Shown: positions 40,984-49,987, counted from the first letter of the stretch. The stretch: DNA of 64,000 nucleotides from CAVRXQ01 sp963725215 (GCA_963725215.1 CAVRXQ010000002.1:496001-560000); one strand, 5' to 3'. The notes: generated from the letters alone by a model not told the origin. Numbers and translations: made by a program.

Positions 40984-41454
40984 TCAGGCGAAACTCAGCG
41001 ACATGAGTGCGATCGCGTAGGCGAGGAGCCCGACGCCAGCAGAGATCGCCATCGCGAAACTGTTCCCGTTGTGCTGGTCGCTGACGAAGAAGATGCCGCT
41101 GAGTCCAGCCACTACGACGGCGGCGAACCCGATGACTGACATCCACATCAACACCCGGCGGCGCGACTGGATGCCGCGCACGAGCGACTGGATCGCCGCC
41201 AACCCGAGCATTACGCCGAACACGGCGTGGATTCCGAGACCAGCCAGGCCGTCAGCGATGGCGCGACCGAAGGCGTCGAAGAAACCCCTTCCGTGATCGG
41301 AGGTGGGAAGGTGGCCGAAGAGGTTCACCCACATTCCGAGGCCGTATTGGATGAGGATCATGACGATGGCGCCAAAGCACATCCCCTTCAGAGGGGCGAG
41401 CTCGCGCGCAGCCGAATTCTCCATAGCCGAGCTGTCGGTCTCCGTCTGCGCCAA
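40984..41454 (-). CDS. four-helix integral membrane protein of unknown function
   Basis: About 156 residues with four hydrophobic segments (MCFGAIVMILIQYGLGMWV, GLAGLGIHAVFGVMLGLAAI, VLMWMSVIGFAAVVVAGLSG, FAMAISAGVGLLAYAIALMS) and conserved-looking His residues (FGHLPTSDH, GIHAVFG, SDQHNGNS). That could suggest haem or metal binding, but I do not recognise the family. Start: TTG 41454 with GGAG five bases upstream; an internal ATG at 41424 is an alternative. Single gene between menC and the duplicated tRNA end. Confidence 0.65.
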   Translation of the reverse strand: MAQTETDSSAMENSAARELAPLKGMCFGAIVMILIQYGLGMWVNLFGHLPTSDHGRGFFDAFGRAIADGLAGLGIHAVFGVMLGLAAIQSLVRGIQSRRRVLMWMSVIGFAAVVVAGLSGIFFVSDQHNGNSFAMAISAGVGLLAYAIALMSLSFA

Positions 41455-41496
41455 CGCTGCTCCGTGTCCCTCCGAATTCTCAAAAGCACCGCCGCA

Positions 41497-41580
41497 ACCA
41501 ATTTATGACCGAGTCTCCGATCTCACGCGGCGAGCACCGCGTTGACGTGTGAGAACTCGGTGCCCAGAGCGGGATTCGAA
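41497..41580. repeat. att-like direct repeat, degenerate copy of the tRNA-Leu 3' end and its flank
   Basis: These 84 bases align without gaps to 42507-42590 (68 of 84 identical by eye). The block covers the last ~20 bases of tRNA-Leu (T-arm to acceptor, GCCC.GAGCGGGATTCGAA on the plus strand) plus about 64 bases beyond the tRNA. Only the 3' part of a tRNA is present, so it is not a functional gene. Layout fits a recombination scar at a tRNA integration site. Confidence 0.75.
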
Positions 41581-41706
41581 TTCCCGCCACCGCTCTCCTG
41601 CCGGGTCCTTGCTGTCCACAAGCATCCTGGTTGTCATTTCATTAGCCACTTCTGGTGCCAACCGAAGCCTCGAACAGATCGATACGTTTAGCGAAGCGTT
41701 CCGCTG

Positions 41707-42283
41707 CTAAGGATTGTGTCCGGCGCCCGGCGGAACCCCCAGGCTTGCCGGAAACACGTGATCGCATTCCTGCATCTTGGTGCTGATCTGCGGCGATTTC
41801 GGGTCAATGCCGACGGCCTGCGGATTGAAAACAAGGCGCCCGCGGTCAAGGGTGGGCTCGGGCCGATTCGACACCCCGTGGGAGCGCATACACCGGACGA
41901 ACTTCAACTCGTCGTTCGCGACCTCCTGCGCCTCGGCGGGAGTCATCCCGTTGCCGCCCGGCATCAGGTGTTCGCAGGCTTGCGTCGCCGCCTGGTAATG
42001 GGAGTTGCTGTCCGAGAGTTGGTGCAGGGTGGCCTTGTTGAACTCTCCGTGCTGCTGGGGTCGGGGAAGCTCGGCACGCCGCGCGAGCGCACGCACTGGG
42101 CGAAGGCGAGCAGCTGGGAGTTCACCGACGGGGAACTCGTTGAGCCTCTCGCATTCGATGTGCCGCCGGAACCCGTGGATGACGGGCTGCCGCCGCCAGC
42201 AGGGCCAATGCGGCCGCGGCGATGACGGCCGTCGCGGTTCGCGGCGCGGGCGGCCGGGGTCTGAAGCGGGTGATGTGTTTCAT
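41707..42283 (-). pseudogene. decayed secreted (lipo)protein gene with two frameshifts
   Basis: Three frames read in turn give one protein. ATG 42283 (GAGGA eight bases upstream) starts a signal peptide (TATAVIAAAALALLAAA). Near 42190-42200 the frame shifts to a Gly/Ser linker (SPSSTGSGGTSNARGSTSS). Near 42057-42060, a G4 (C4 in sense) tract one base short, it shifts again to the C-terminus. The mature part has two related motifs, CVRSRGVPSFPDP and CMRSHGVSNRPEP, known from actinobacterial hypothetical secreted proteins that often accompany membrane-fusion/ABC exporters. No exporter is present here. It lies inside the tRNA-flanked 1-kb segment. Confidence 0.7.
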
Positions 42284-42506
42284 GACGATGTCCTCGTCAG
42301 GGGTGGCGGAGGTGAGGAAGGGTGCTGATCATGACGAGCGCTGCCGAGCGCCCGAGGGCGTTCCAACCGTTTTGTGTGTTCATTCCCATGGGAGCGTTAT
42401 ACGCGTCGAAGGATGACAGGAGCGCAACAGGGTCGGACGAGGTGCCGGCGGGGTCAGTTCTCTCTCGTTGCGAATCCCACGTTTCTGTCACCGCAGCCGT
42501 GCTGTG

Positions 42507-42590
42507 ACCAAGTTGTGACCGCGTATGCGATTTCACGTGACGAACATCGACTCGACGTGGGTGAACTCGGTGCCCGGAGCGGGATTCGAA
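42507..42590. repeat. att-like direct repeat overlapping the intact tRNA-Leu 3' end
   Basis: Partner of the repeat at 41497-41580, offset 1,010 bp. Its right part is the 3' end of the intact tRNA-Leu. The segment between the two repeats holds the broken lipoprotein gene only, so if it was a mobile island most of it is gone. Confidence 0.75.
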
Positions 42591-42653
42591 CCCGCACGCC
42601 CTTTCGGACAATGCCTTTTGAGGGCATCATGTCTACCGTTCCATCATCCGGGC
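42571..42653 (-). tRNA. tRNA-Leu (anticodon CAA)
   Basis: An 83-base class II tRNA. Acceptor stem GCCCGGA/TCCGGGC; anticodon arm ATGCC-CTCAAAA-GGCAT with anticodon CAA at 42618-42620, reading UUG; extended variable arm; T-arm GCGGG-TTCGAAT-CCCGC. The discriminator base is A, and the CCA end is not encoded. The long variable arm confirms leucine identity. Confidence 0.93.
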
Positions 42654-42807
42654 TCAACTTCACCGTACCGCACCGTATTTTCGTGACGAGACGTCAAAAG
42701 CTCCGACAAGCGATGCCCCGAACGATGCGCGGATCTGTCTCGACGACGAATTCGCTCGATCACTGCGCCGTGAACGATCTCTTCGTCTTGATGCTGAGGT
42801 GAGCGAA

Positions 42808-43743
42808 TTGGCTGAGGCGAAAGCGACGCGGGTCGCGATCGGTCCGCGCGAGGACTCGTGGGCGATGAACGCGGTGCGAGCCGGTGGCGGCGTCGTGACC
42901 GCAGTCTCAGAGGATCCACCCGCGCTCGTCTGGACCGACTTCTCCACTCGTACGGTTGATCAGTTGAAAAATCTCCTCGACACGCACCCGTCTATCGAGT
43001 GGGTTCAGCTTCCGCTGGCGGGAATCGAAAGGTTCGTCGAGTCCGGCATCGTCGATGCCAAGCGCACCTGGACCTCGGCCAAGGGTCTCTACGCGGAACC
43101 TGTGGCCGAGCACGCCCTGGCGCTCGCGCTCGCCTGCCTGCGCGACCTTCCAGAGCGCGCCCGTGCGACGTCGTGGGGGCGTCCGGCGGCGACCTCTTTA
43201 TACGACGAGAAAGTGACGATCCTCGGCGCGGGCGGGATCTCCGTCTCGTTGATCGGGCTGCTCCAACCGTTCCGCGCCGAGATCACTGTCGTCCGCCAGC
43301 ACCCTGAGCCGGTCGAAGGCGCTCATCGGACCGTCGGTGTCGACCGGCTCCACGAAGCACTTTCATCAGCACTCGTCGTCGTCCTGGCGCTCGCCGTCAC
43401 GGCGGAGACGAAAGGACTAATCGGAGAGGAGGCGCTCCGCACGATGCGCGGAGACGCGGTGCTCGTCAATATCGCTCGCGGGCCTATCGTCGATACCGAC
43501 GCCCTCGTCGCGGCGCTGGAAGGAAAGCAGATCGCTTGGGCGGCCCTCGACGTCACTGATCCTGAGCCGCTTCCCGACGGCCACCCGCTGTGGGGGCTTT
43601 CGAACTGTCTCATCACCCCGCACACCGCCGACACCGTCGAGATGAACGCACCTCTGCTCTCGGCGCGGATCACGGCGAACGTCCGACGCTTCGGCCAGGG
43701 AGAAGCCCTGGAGGGCCTCGTCGACCCGGCGCTCGGCTACTGA
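42808..43743 (+). CDS. D-isomer-specific 2-hydroxyacid dehydrogenase family protein
   Basis: A 311-residue NAD(P)-dependent dehydrogenase of the D-LDH/glyoxylate-reductase superfamily. The Rossmann part has VTILGAGGISVSLIGLL (a GxGGI form of the nucleotide motif). Catalytic residues are Arg in NIARGPIVDTDALV, Glu in DVTDPEPLP and His in CLITPHTADT. The N-terminal part (WVQLPLAGIERFVESG) matches the substrate domain. Substrate cannot be told. TTG 42808 has GAGGTGA five bases upstream and is my choice; GTG 42799 would add three residues. It lies between tRNA-Leu and the fab cluster, followed by a hairpin. Confidence 0.85.
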   Translation: MAEAKATRVAIGPREDSWAMNAVRAGGGVVTAVSEDPPALVWTDFSTRTVDQLKNLLDTHPSIEWVQLPLAGIERFVESGIVDAKRTWTSAKGLYAEPVAEHALALALACLRDLPERARATSWGRPAATSLYDEKVTILGAGGISVSLIGLLQPFRAEITVVRQHPEPVEGAHRTVGVDRLHEALSSALVVVLALAVTAETKGLIGEEALRTMRGDAVLVNIARGPIVDTDALVAALEGKQIAWAALDVTDPEPLPDGHPLWGLSNCLITPHTADTVEMNAPLLSARITANVRRFGQGEALEGLVDPALGY

Positions 43744-43773
43744 CGCCGCTCAACCCGCGGCCAAAGCGGCGTC
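43742..43773 (+). terminator. hairpin at the end of the hydroxyacid dehydrogenase gene
   Basis: GACGCCGCT pairs perfectly with AGCGGCGTC around a 14-base loop; the stem begins within the stop codon. No T-run. It separates the dehydrogenase from the fab operon. Confidence 0.55.
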
Positions 43774-43875
43774 GTCACATACTGTTTGCGGAACGTAACC
43801 AAAAAGGGGCCGCCCGGGTCTAAATCCCGGCGCGGCGGCCGCCGCCACGATCTCGCAGCCGAAGGGGGGTGATCC

Positions 43876-45117
43876 TTGCTCGCGTTCACGTTCCCTGGCC
43901 AAGGCTCCCAGCGGCCAGGCATGGGCGCTTCTTGGTCCGAGCACCCCTCCTTCGAGCTCGTCGACCAGGCGAGCGAGGCGGTGAAACGAGACGTCCGAAG
44001 GCTCGTACTCGACGCGGACGAAGCGACCCTCCGCAACACGGCGAACGCTCAGCTCGCGACCTTCGTCACGAGCTGTGTGGTGCTCGACGCCGCAGAGCGC
44101 CTCGGCCTCGAACCGGCCTTTTGCGCCGGCCACAGCCTCGGCGAGTACACCGCTCTCGTCGCGACGGGCGCACTCTCCTACGAGGACGGCTGTTTTCTCG
44201 TCGCGGAGCGCGGAGCGGCGATGGCGGACGCCGCCGAGCACAACCCGGGGACGATGGTTGCGGTGCTCGGTCTCGATGACGACTCGGCCGAGGCGGTGTG
44301 CGCGCTGGCGGAGGGCGAGGTCTGGGTGGCGAACTACAACGCCCCGGGACAGGTCGTCATCGCCGGAGAACGTGAGGCGATCGAAAGGGCGACGGAGATC
44401 GCGCGACAGCGCGGCGCAAAGCGGGTGCTCTCCTTTCCCGTCGGAGGCGCGTTCCACACCCCGCTCATGGCCTCGGCGCGCGATCGGCTGCGCAAGGCGC
44501 TCGCCACGGTGACCTTCCACGAGTCCGAACCAGAAGTCGTGGCGAACGTCGATGCGCTGGCGCACGCCGACGGCTCGGAGTTCGCGAGCCTGCTCTCGGC
44601 GCAACTCACCTCCCCGGTGAGGTGGCGACAAAGCCTCACCACATTGTTCGAGGCCGGGGCGCGAACCTTCGTGGAGCTCGGTCCAGGCGGGGTACTCACC
44701 GGCCTCGCGAAGCGCGGCCTCCCCGAGAACGACATCGCGGCGTGGTCAGTGGCGACCCCCGCCGAGCTCGAGGCGCTCGTCTCCGCGCTTGGCGCCGCCG
44801 TCGAGGCGCCGGCAGAAGAACGCGCCGCGATCGAACGTTACGAAATATTCGAGCGGATGATCGTCTCGCCGGCGACCGGTCCCTTCCGTCCCGTCGACGC
44901 CTACGCGCACTGGGCGCCCAAGCTGAGCCTGGGCGGCGACGTGAACGACCCGCTGCACATCGCCGTCGGCGACCTGATCGGCTGGGCCGGGACCTCCGAG
45001 ATCCGCTCGGCCTTCGCCGGGCACCTCGCCGGACTGCTGGTCCTTCCCGGAGAGCGGGTGGTGCACGGACAACCCGTCGCGTGGCTGCGCGCGGCGGTCG
45101 GCGCAGAGGAGAACTGA
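43876..45117 (+). CDS. fabD: malonyl-CoA:ACP transacylase with C-terminal lipoyl/biotinyl-like domain
   Basis: Transfers malonyl from CoA to ACP at the start of fatty acid synthesis. Residues 1-310 are FabD: FPGQGSQRPGMG, nucleophile Ser87 in GHSLGEYTA, GGAFHTPLM with the catalytic His, and ELGPGGVLTGL. Unusually, about 85 further residues follow a linker and read as a barrel-sandwich (lipoyl/biotinyl-like) domain: IVSPATGPFRPV, IAVGDLIGWAGTS, AFAGHLAGLLVLPGERV, GQPVAWL. The modified lysine position is EIR, so it cannot be biotinylated or lipoylated. TTG 43876 has AAGGGGGG upstream. First gene of fabD-fabH-fabG-acpP-fabF. Confidence 0.92.
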   Translation: MLAFTFPGQGSQRPGMGASWSEHPSFELVDQASEAVKRDVRRLVLDADEATLRNTANAQLATFVTSCVVLDAAERLGLEPAFCAGHSLGEYTALVATGALSYEDGCFLVAERGAAMADAAEHNPGTMVAVLGLDDDSAEAVCALAEGEVWVANYNAPGQVVIAGEREAIERATEIARQRGAKRVLSFPVGGAFHTPLMASARDRLRKALATVTFHESEPEVVANVDALAHADGSEFASLLSAQLTSPVRWRQSLTTLFEAGARTFVELGPGGVLTGLAKRGLPENDIAAWSVATPAELEALVSALGAAVEAPAEERAAIERYEIFERMIVSPATGPFRPVDAYAHWAPKLSLGGDVNDPLHIAVGDLIGWAGTSEIRSAFAGHLAGLLVLPGERVVHGQPVAWLRAAVGAEEN

Positions 45118-46052
45118 TGGGTGCGGCGATCACCGGATGGGGCTCGGCACTGCCGGAAAAGGTGCTAACGAACGCGTACTTCGAAGAGCGCCTCGACACG
45201 ACCGACGAGTGGATCGTCGAACGCACGGGCATCCGCGAGCGCCGCGTCGGCGGAACGACGATCGGGCTCGCCACCGACGCCGGACGCGCGGCGCTGGAAC
45301 GCGCGGGGAGGACCGGATCGGACATCGATCTCCTCATCGTGGCGACGACGACTCCGGATCAGACGATCCCCGCGGCCTCGTCGGTGGTGCACGAGGAGCT
45401 CGGCTGCGCCGGCGGGGCGTTCGATTTGAACGCGGCGTGTGCGGGTTTCTCCTACGCGCTGGCGACAGCGGACGCGATGATCCGCACGGGTGTGCAGCGC
45501 GCCCTCGTGATCGGCTCGGACACGCTTTCGCGGGTGACCGACTTCGAGGACCGCACGACGGCGATCCTCTTCGGCGACGCCGCCGGAGCCGTCGTCATCG
45601 AATCCGGCGCGCAAGACGAACTCGTGCTGGCATACGACCTCGGTGCTGATGGATCCGCGGCACCGCTGCTTTACGCGGAGCTTGGCGCACCGATCAGGAT
45701 GGACGGGCGCGAGGTGTACCGGCGCGCGGTGCGCGCGGAGGTCGACTCGATCACGAAGGTTCTCGACCAGGCCCGCATCGGGCCCGAGGACCTGGCACTC
45801 TTCGTACCCCACCAAGCGAACAAGCGAATCATCGACGCGGTGAACGACCGACTGAAGATCCCGAACGACCGAACCGCTTACGTCTTGGATCGCACTGGGA
45901 ACACCTCCGCCGCGTCGATACCGCTCGCGCTCGCCGAGGCAGCCGACGAAGGTCGCCTCCACGAGGGCGACCTCGTGTTGTTGTCCGGGTTCGGCGCCGG
46001 CATGACGTGGGCATCGGTCATCATCCGGTGGGGGCGCCGGGGCGTCGGATGA
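45117..46052 (+). CDS. fabH: beta-ketoacyl-ACP synthase III
   Basis: Initiates fatty acid elongation by condensing an acyl-CoA with malonyl-ACP. The 311 residues have the full catalytic triad Cys108 (LNAACAGFSY), His232 (FVPHQANKRI) and Asn262 (RTGNTSAAS), plus the TDEWIVERTGIRERR CoA-binding strip. The start ATG shares one base with the fabD stop (TGATG) and has GAGGAG upstream. In actinobacteria FabH often prefers branched primers, but the sequence alone does not show this. Confidence 0.95.
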   Translation: MGAAITGWGSALPEKVLTNAYFEERLDTTDEWIVERTGIRERRVGGTTIGLATDAGRAALERAGRTGSDIDLLIVATTTPDQTIPAASSVVHEELGCAGGAFDLNAACAGFSYALATADAMIRTGVQRALVIGSDTLSRVTDFEDRTTAILFGDAAGAVVIESGAQDELVLAYDLGADGSAAPLLYAELGAPIRMDGREVYRRAVRAEVDSITKVLDQARIGPEDLALFVPHQANKRIIDAVNDRLKIPNDRTAYVLDRTGNTSAASIPLALAEAADEGRLHEGDLVLLSGFGAGMTWASVIIRWGRRGVG

Positions 46053-46777
46053 CTCGGGTCGCCCTCGTCACCGGCGGCTCGCGCGGGATCGGGCTCGCCA
46101 GCGCGCGCCGGCTGCAACAAAAAGGTGAGCGCGTCGCCGTCGCGTACCACAACGCGCCGCCCGAGGACCTCGGCGGCGACGCGTCGACGTCGCCGCTTTA
46201 TCCCGTCCAGTGTGACGTCACCGACGGCTCCTCTGTTGACGCGGCGTTCGCAAAGGTCGAAGCGGAACTCGGCCCAGTCGAGATGCTCGTCTGTTCGGCG
46301 GGGATCACCGACGACGGGTTGATCATTCGGATGACCGAAGAGCGATTCGAAAAAGTCATCGACACCGACCTGACGGCGTGTTTTCGCGCCACAAAACGTG
46401 CGTTGCCGCAGATGATCCGGGCGCGATTCGGCCGGATCGTCTATCTATCCTCGGTCGTCTCGATGATGGGCAACGCCGGACAGGCGAACTACGCCGCGGC
46501 GAAAGCGGGTCTGATCGGACTCGCTAGATCGGTTGCGCGCGAGGTTGCGAGCCGTTCGGTCACGGCGAACGTCGTCGCTCCCGGGCTCGTTCAGACAGAC
46601 ATGCTCGCCGCGCTGCAAGAGGCGCAGGTGGAAGCGCTGCAATCGCGGATCCCGCTCGGGCGGGTCGCCGATCCCGACGAGGTGGCGGCGGTGGTCGCGT
46701 TCTTGTGCTCGGACGACGCGTCCTACGTCACCGGGGCGGTCGTGAGCGTCGACGGCGGTCTCGGAATGGGGATTTGA
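46049..46777 (+). CDS. fabG: 3-oxoacyl-ACP reductase
   Basis: NADPH-dependent SDR enzyme reducing 3-ketoacyl-ACP. The 242 residues show TGGSRGIGLASARRL (cofactor glycine motif), a CSAGIT loop, catalytic Ser in YLSSVVSMMG, Tyr/Lys in YAAAKAGLIG, and the C-terminal SYVTGAVVSVDGGLGMGI. ATG 46049 overlaps the fabH stop (ATGA), so the pair is translationally coupled; an upstream in-frame start is a shadow of fabH. Confidence 0.93.
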   Translation: MTRVALVTGGSRGIGLASARRLQQKGERVAVAYHNAPPEDLGGDASTSPLYPVQCDVTDGSSVDAAFAKVEAELGPVEMLVCSAGITDDGLIIRMTEERFEKVIDTDLTACFRATKRALPQMIRARFGRIVYLSSVVSMMGNAGQANYAAAKAGLIGLARSVAREVASRSVTANVVAPGLVQTDMLAALQEAQVEALQSRIPLGRVADPDEVAAVVAFLCSDDASYVTGAVVSVDGGLGMGI

Positions 46778-46871
46778 GGCACAGGATGGTTGAACGTCCT
46801 GGATATCGTCGTAGTGGTCGGTTCGGGGAAGAAGCCGTCCGGCCAACCGACGAGTCGACGAGGAGCGAAGC

Positions 46872-47111
46872 GTGAGCGACGACGCCACTTTCGAGAAGTT
46901 CAGGAACTGCGCCGTTGAGGTTCTGCAGGTGCCGGCGGAAAAGGTCGTCCCCGAGGCGAGCTTCGCCAACGACCTCGACGCCGACAGCCTCGACCTCGTC
47001 GAGTTCGTAATGGCGCTCGAGGAGGCGTTCAGCATCACCGTCGACGAGTCCGAGCTCGACGGTGTGGAGACCGTCGGACAGGCGTACGACCTCGTCCTCG
47101 GCAAGCTCTGA
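46872..47111 (+). CDS. acpP: acyl carrier protein
   Basis: Seventy-nine residues, carrying growing acyl chains on a phosphopantetheine attached to Ser39 in DLDADSLDLVEFVMALEE. Acidic and helical as expected. It starts at GTG 46872 with GAGGAG upstream, 94 bases after fabG, so it may have its own promoter. The stop overlaps the fabF start by one base (TGATG). Confidence 0.95.
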   Translation: MSDDATFEKFRNCAVEVLQVPAEKVVPEASFANDLDADSLDLVEFVMALEEAFSITVDESELDGVETVGQAYDLVLGKL

Positions 47112-48310
47112 TGCTCGAGCGGTCCGGGCGGCGGGTCGCGGTCACCGGTCTCGGCGTCGTCTCTTGCTGCGGGATCGGCAAGGACGCGTTCTTCGAAGGT
47201 CTGAACGGTCCACACGCGACCTCGCCGCGTCACGTCGAAAACTTCGACCCGGCCGCGTTTTTCGACCCGAAAGAGGCGCGCCATCTGGACCGCTTCGCGC
47301 AGCTGTCAATCGCCGCGGCGCAGCTCGCGGTCGACGACTCCGGACCGACGGAGACCGACCCCATCCGTTCGGGGGTGATCTTCGGCACCGGCGTCGGCGG
47401 TCTGTCGACGCTGCAGGGCCAGATCCAGGTCTCGATCAACAAGGGTGCGCGTTGGGTCTCGCCGCGTCTCGTCCCGATGATGATGGGCAACGCTGGAGCG
47501 GCCGGGATCTCGATGCGATTCGGGTATCGCGGTCCTTGCGAGACGATCGTCACCGCATGCGCGGCAGGAACGCAGTCGATTGGCAACGCGCTCTGGCTGA
47601 TCCGCACGGGGCGCTGCGACGCCGTGATCTCGGGTGGCGCGGAGGCGGCGATCTCCCCGGTCGAGGGGATGGCGTCGATCGGTGTCGCCGCGTTCCAGAA
47701 CATGACCGCGCTCTCGACGTCCGGCAATTCGCGTCCGTTCGATCGACGTCGCGACGGCTTTGTAATCGGTGAGGGTGCCGCAGCCTTGGTGCTCGAAGAA
47801 CTTGAGCACGCGCGACAGCGCGGCGCGCGCATCTACGCCGAGTTGATGGGATCGGCCTCCACCGCCGACGCGTACCACATCACCGCACCAGCCCCGGGTG
47901 GCGCGGGCGCGATTTCTTGCATGGAGCTCGCCCTCGAAGACGCCGGGATCGGTCCCGAACAGGTCACGCACATCAACGCGCACGGGACGTCGACTCCACT
48001 CAACGATCTCGCCGAAGCCGAAGCGATCGAAAAGGTCTTCGGCCGGCCGGGTCCGCCCGTCACCTCGATCAAGGGCGTCACCGGCCACTCGCTCGCCGCG
48101 GCGGGCGCGCTCGAGGCGGTCGCCGCGGTGGTATCGATCGAGCGCGGCCTCATCCCGCCGACCGCGGGGCTCGAAGAACTGGACCCCGAGATCCACCTCG
48201 ACATCGTCACCGGCAGTCCCCGGTCGTTTACGCCCGGTCCCGTGCTCTCGAACAGTTTCGGGTTCGGGGGGCACAACGGGTGCCTGGTGTTCGGCCCGCT
48301 CAGCTCCTGA
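47111..48310 (+). CDS. fabF: beta-ketoacyl-ACP synthase II
   Basis: Elongating condensing enzyme of 399 residues. The catalytic Cys150 lies in IVTACAAGTQ, the two histidines in NAHGTSTPLND and KGVTGHSLAAAGA, and a C-terminal NSFGFGGHNG gating loop is present. It starts at an ATG overlapping the acpP stop, so the two proteins are made together. KAS II rather than KAS I is preferred from the actinobacterial fabD-H-acpP-F order. Confidence 0.95.
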   Translation: MLERSGRRVAVTGLGVVSCCGIGKDAFFEGLNGPHATSPRHVENFDPAAFFDPKEARHLDRFAQLSIAAAQLAVDDSGPTETDPIRSGVIFGTGVGGLSTLQGQIQVSINKGARWVSPRLVPMMMGNAGAAGISMRFGYRGPCETIVTACAAGTQSIGNALWLIRTGRCDAVISGGAEAAISPVEGMASIGVAAFQNMTALSTSGNSRPFDRRRDGFVIGEGAAALVLEELEHARQRGARIYAELMGSASTADAYHITAPAPGGAGAISCMELALEDAGIGPEQVTHINAHGTSTPLNDLAEAEAIEKVFGRPGPPVTSIKGVTGHSLAAAGALEAVAAVVSIERGLIPPTAGLEELDPEIHLDIVTGSPRSFTPGPVLSNSFGFGGHNGCLVFGPLSS

Positions 48311-48387
48311 GTCCCGCCTCCGCGCCGGCCGACCTCTCGGTCGGCGCCTTCTCGGAAGACGCTCCCTGGCTCGTCGAGCGCGACGAA

Positions 48388-49906
48388 ATGTCCTGGCTCA
48401 TCGGCCTCGACCTCGTCCGCCGCGTGACGCGCGACGAGGTCCCGAGAATGTTGCGAAGGCGGCACCTCCCGCCACTGCGCCGCATCGTCCGCGTCTTGTC
48501 GGCGATCGGCTGGGCGGTGCTCGCTTGGTACGTGCGCGACCGCCCGCGAGGACGCAGCGCGTCGCGAGCTGGGCTGTCGAGGAGGCTGCGGCTCGCGTTC
48601 CAAAGGCTCGGTCCGACCTACATCAAGCTCGGACAGATCGTCTCCTCGGGCGAAGGGATCTTCCCACCCGAGCTCGTCGGCGAGTTCAAGTTGCTGCGCG
48701 ACCGGGTTCCCGCCGAGCGCTTTTCGGACGTGCGCGACGTCGTCGAGGCCGACTTCGGACGGCCGTTGGAGGAGATCTTCTCGGAGTTCGCGACCGAACC
48801 CGTTGCCGCGGCGTCGATCGCCCAGGTTCACAGCGCGCGCCTAGTGACGGGCGAAGACGTCGTCGTGAAGGTGCAGCGCCCCCGCGTCTCCGAACTCGTC
48901 CACCACGATCTCGCGGTGATGAGCTACATCGCGCCGATGCTCGTCGGCCGGATTCCGGTCGCGGTGCTGGCGAACCCGCCGGCGCTCATCGAGCTGTTCG
49001 CCGAGACGATCGTCGAGGAGCTCGACTTCCGTTTGGAATCCGAGAACATGCTCGACATCGCCGAGGTGCTCGCGACGACCGACCAGCGTGCGATCCTCGT
49101 ACCACGCCCCCATCCCCGCCTGATCACGCAGCGCGTGATCGTGATGGAACGACTCGACGGATATGCATGGGACGACGTCGCGTCGATGCGCGCTGCCGGC
49201 ATCGACACCGAAAAGGTGCTCCACGCCGCGGTCGTCTCGTTGCTCGAAGGAGCGATGCTTTTCGGCGTCTTCCACGGTGATCTGCACGGTGGCAACCTTT
49301 TCGTCCGCGAGGACGGCCGCGTCGCGCTATTGGATTACGGCATCACCGGGCGCCTCGAAGAGCCGCACCGCATCGCGTTCTTGCGACTCGTGATGGGCGG
49401 CACGATGAACAACGTCCGAGCGCAAGTTGAGGCGTTGCGTGATCTCGGCGCGCTGCCGGCGGACGCGGACATCGATCAAGTGATCGTCGACCTCGGACTG
49501 GAGGGCCCTCCCCAGGACGTCGTCGAGATGACCGCCGAGCAGCTCACCCGACAGCTGCGCGACCTCACGAAGCACCTCCTGTCATACGGGGCGAAGATGC
49601 CGAAGGAGCTGATGCTGTTCGTGAAGGACATCTTGTTCGTCGACGGCGCGGTCGCAACCTTCGCACCCGACGTCGACCTGTTGGGCGAGGTGGTCGCGAT
49701 CCGCGACGTACTTCGCCCAGCGCCACGGGGGCCGGATCGCGCAGGAGATCGGTCTCGACCCCCGCACCGCCGGAGTTGACTTAAACGGCGTGCGTGCCTC
49801 GCTCGGGGTTTCCGCGGACACCGAGAAGCTGAGCTACCGAGAGCTGCAGGCCCGGCGGGAGATGCTGCGGGAGAAGTTCGCCCGCGACCGGCGCGAGCGG
49901 CGCTGA
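48388..49906 (+). CDS. AarF/UbiB (ABC1)-family atypical kinase, late one-base frameshift
   Basis: Protein-kinase-like ATPase of the UbiB/ADCK family, linked to lipid or quinone homeostasis. Seen: the family KxGQ motif LGPTYIKLGQIVSS, the A-rich loop AAASIAQVHSARL, VVKVQRP, EELDFRLESENM, catalytic GDLHGGNLFV and metal-binding LLDYGITGRL. The reading frame breaks near 49699-49702 (one extra C). Deleting it joins GEVVAIAT to YFAQRHGGRIAQEIG and runs to 49906 (about 505 residues); without it the protein stops at 49779. Likely an assembly error, but not certain. ATG 48388 is the first ATG after fabF; an upstream GTG at 48280 is also in frame. Confidence 0.85.
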
Positions 49907-49987
49907 ACACCACGAACAGAGCGCCCTACCGGCCCCTTGGCGATCGAGCGGCGAGGTCGATCGCCCGGCTCGCACGGCCCGTGTCGT

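Noticed and set aside
41558..41655. A second tRNA gene at the repeat left of the lipoprotein remnant.
   Set aside because: Only the T-arm and acceptor 3' half are present; no matching 5' acceptor strand or anticodon arm.
42484..42540. Minus-strand peptide QLGHSTAAVTETW next to tRNA-Leu, resembling the end of a tyrosine recombinase.
   Set aside because: Too short, no HxxR box or catalytic Tyr, and the homologous repeat copy has a stop there. Left as chance, although an integrase near a tRNA would fit.
43750..44631. Minus-strand open frame antisense to fabD.
   Set aside because: Shadow of a certain gene, Arg-rich, no domain.
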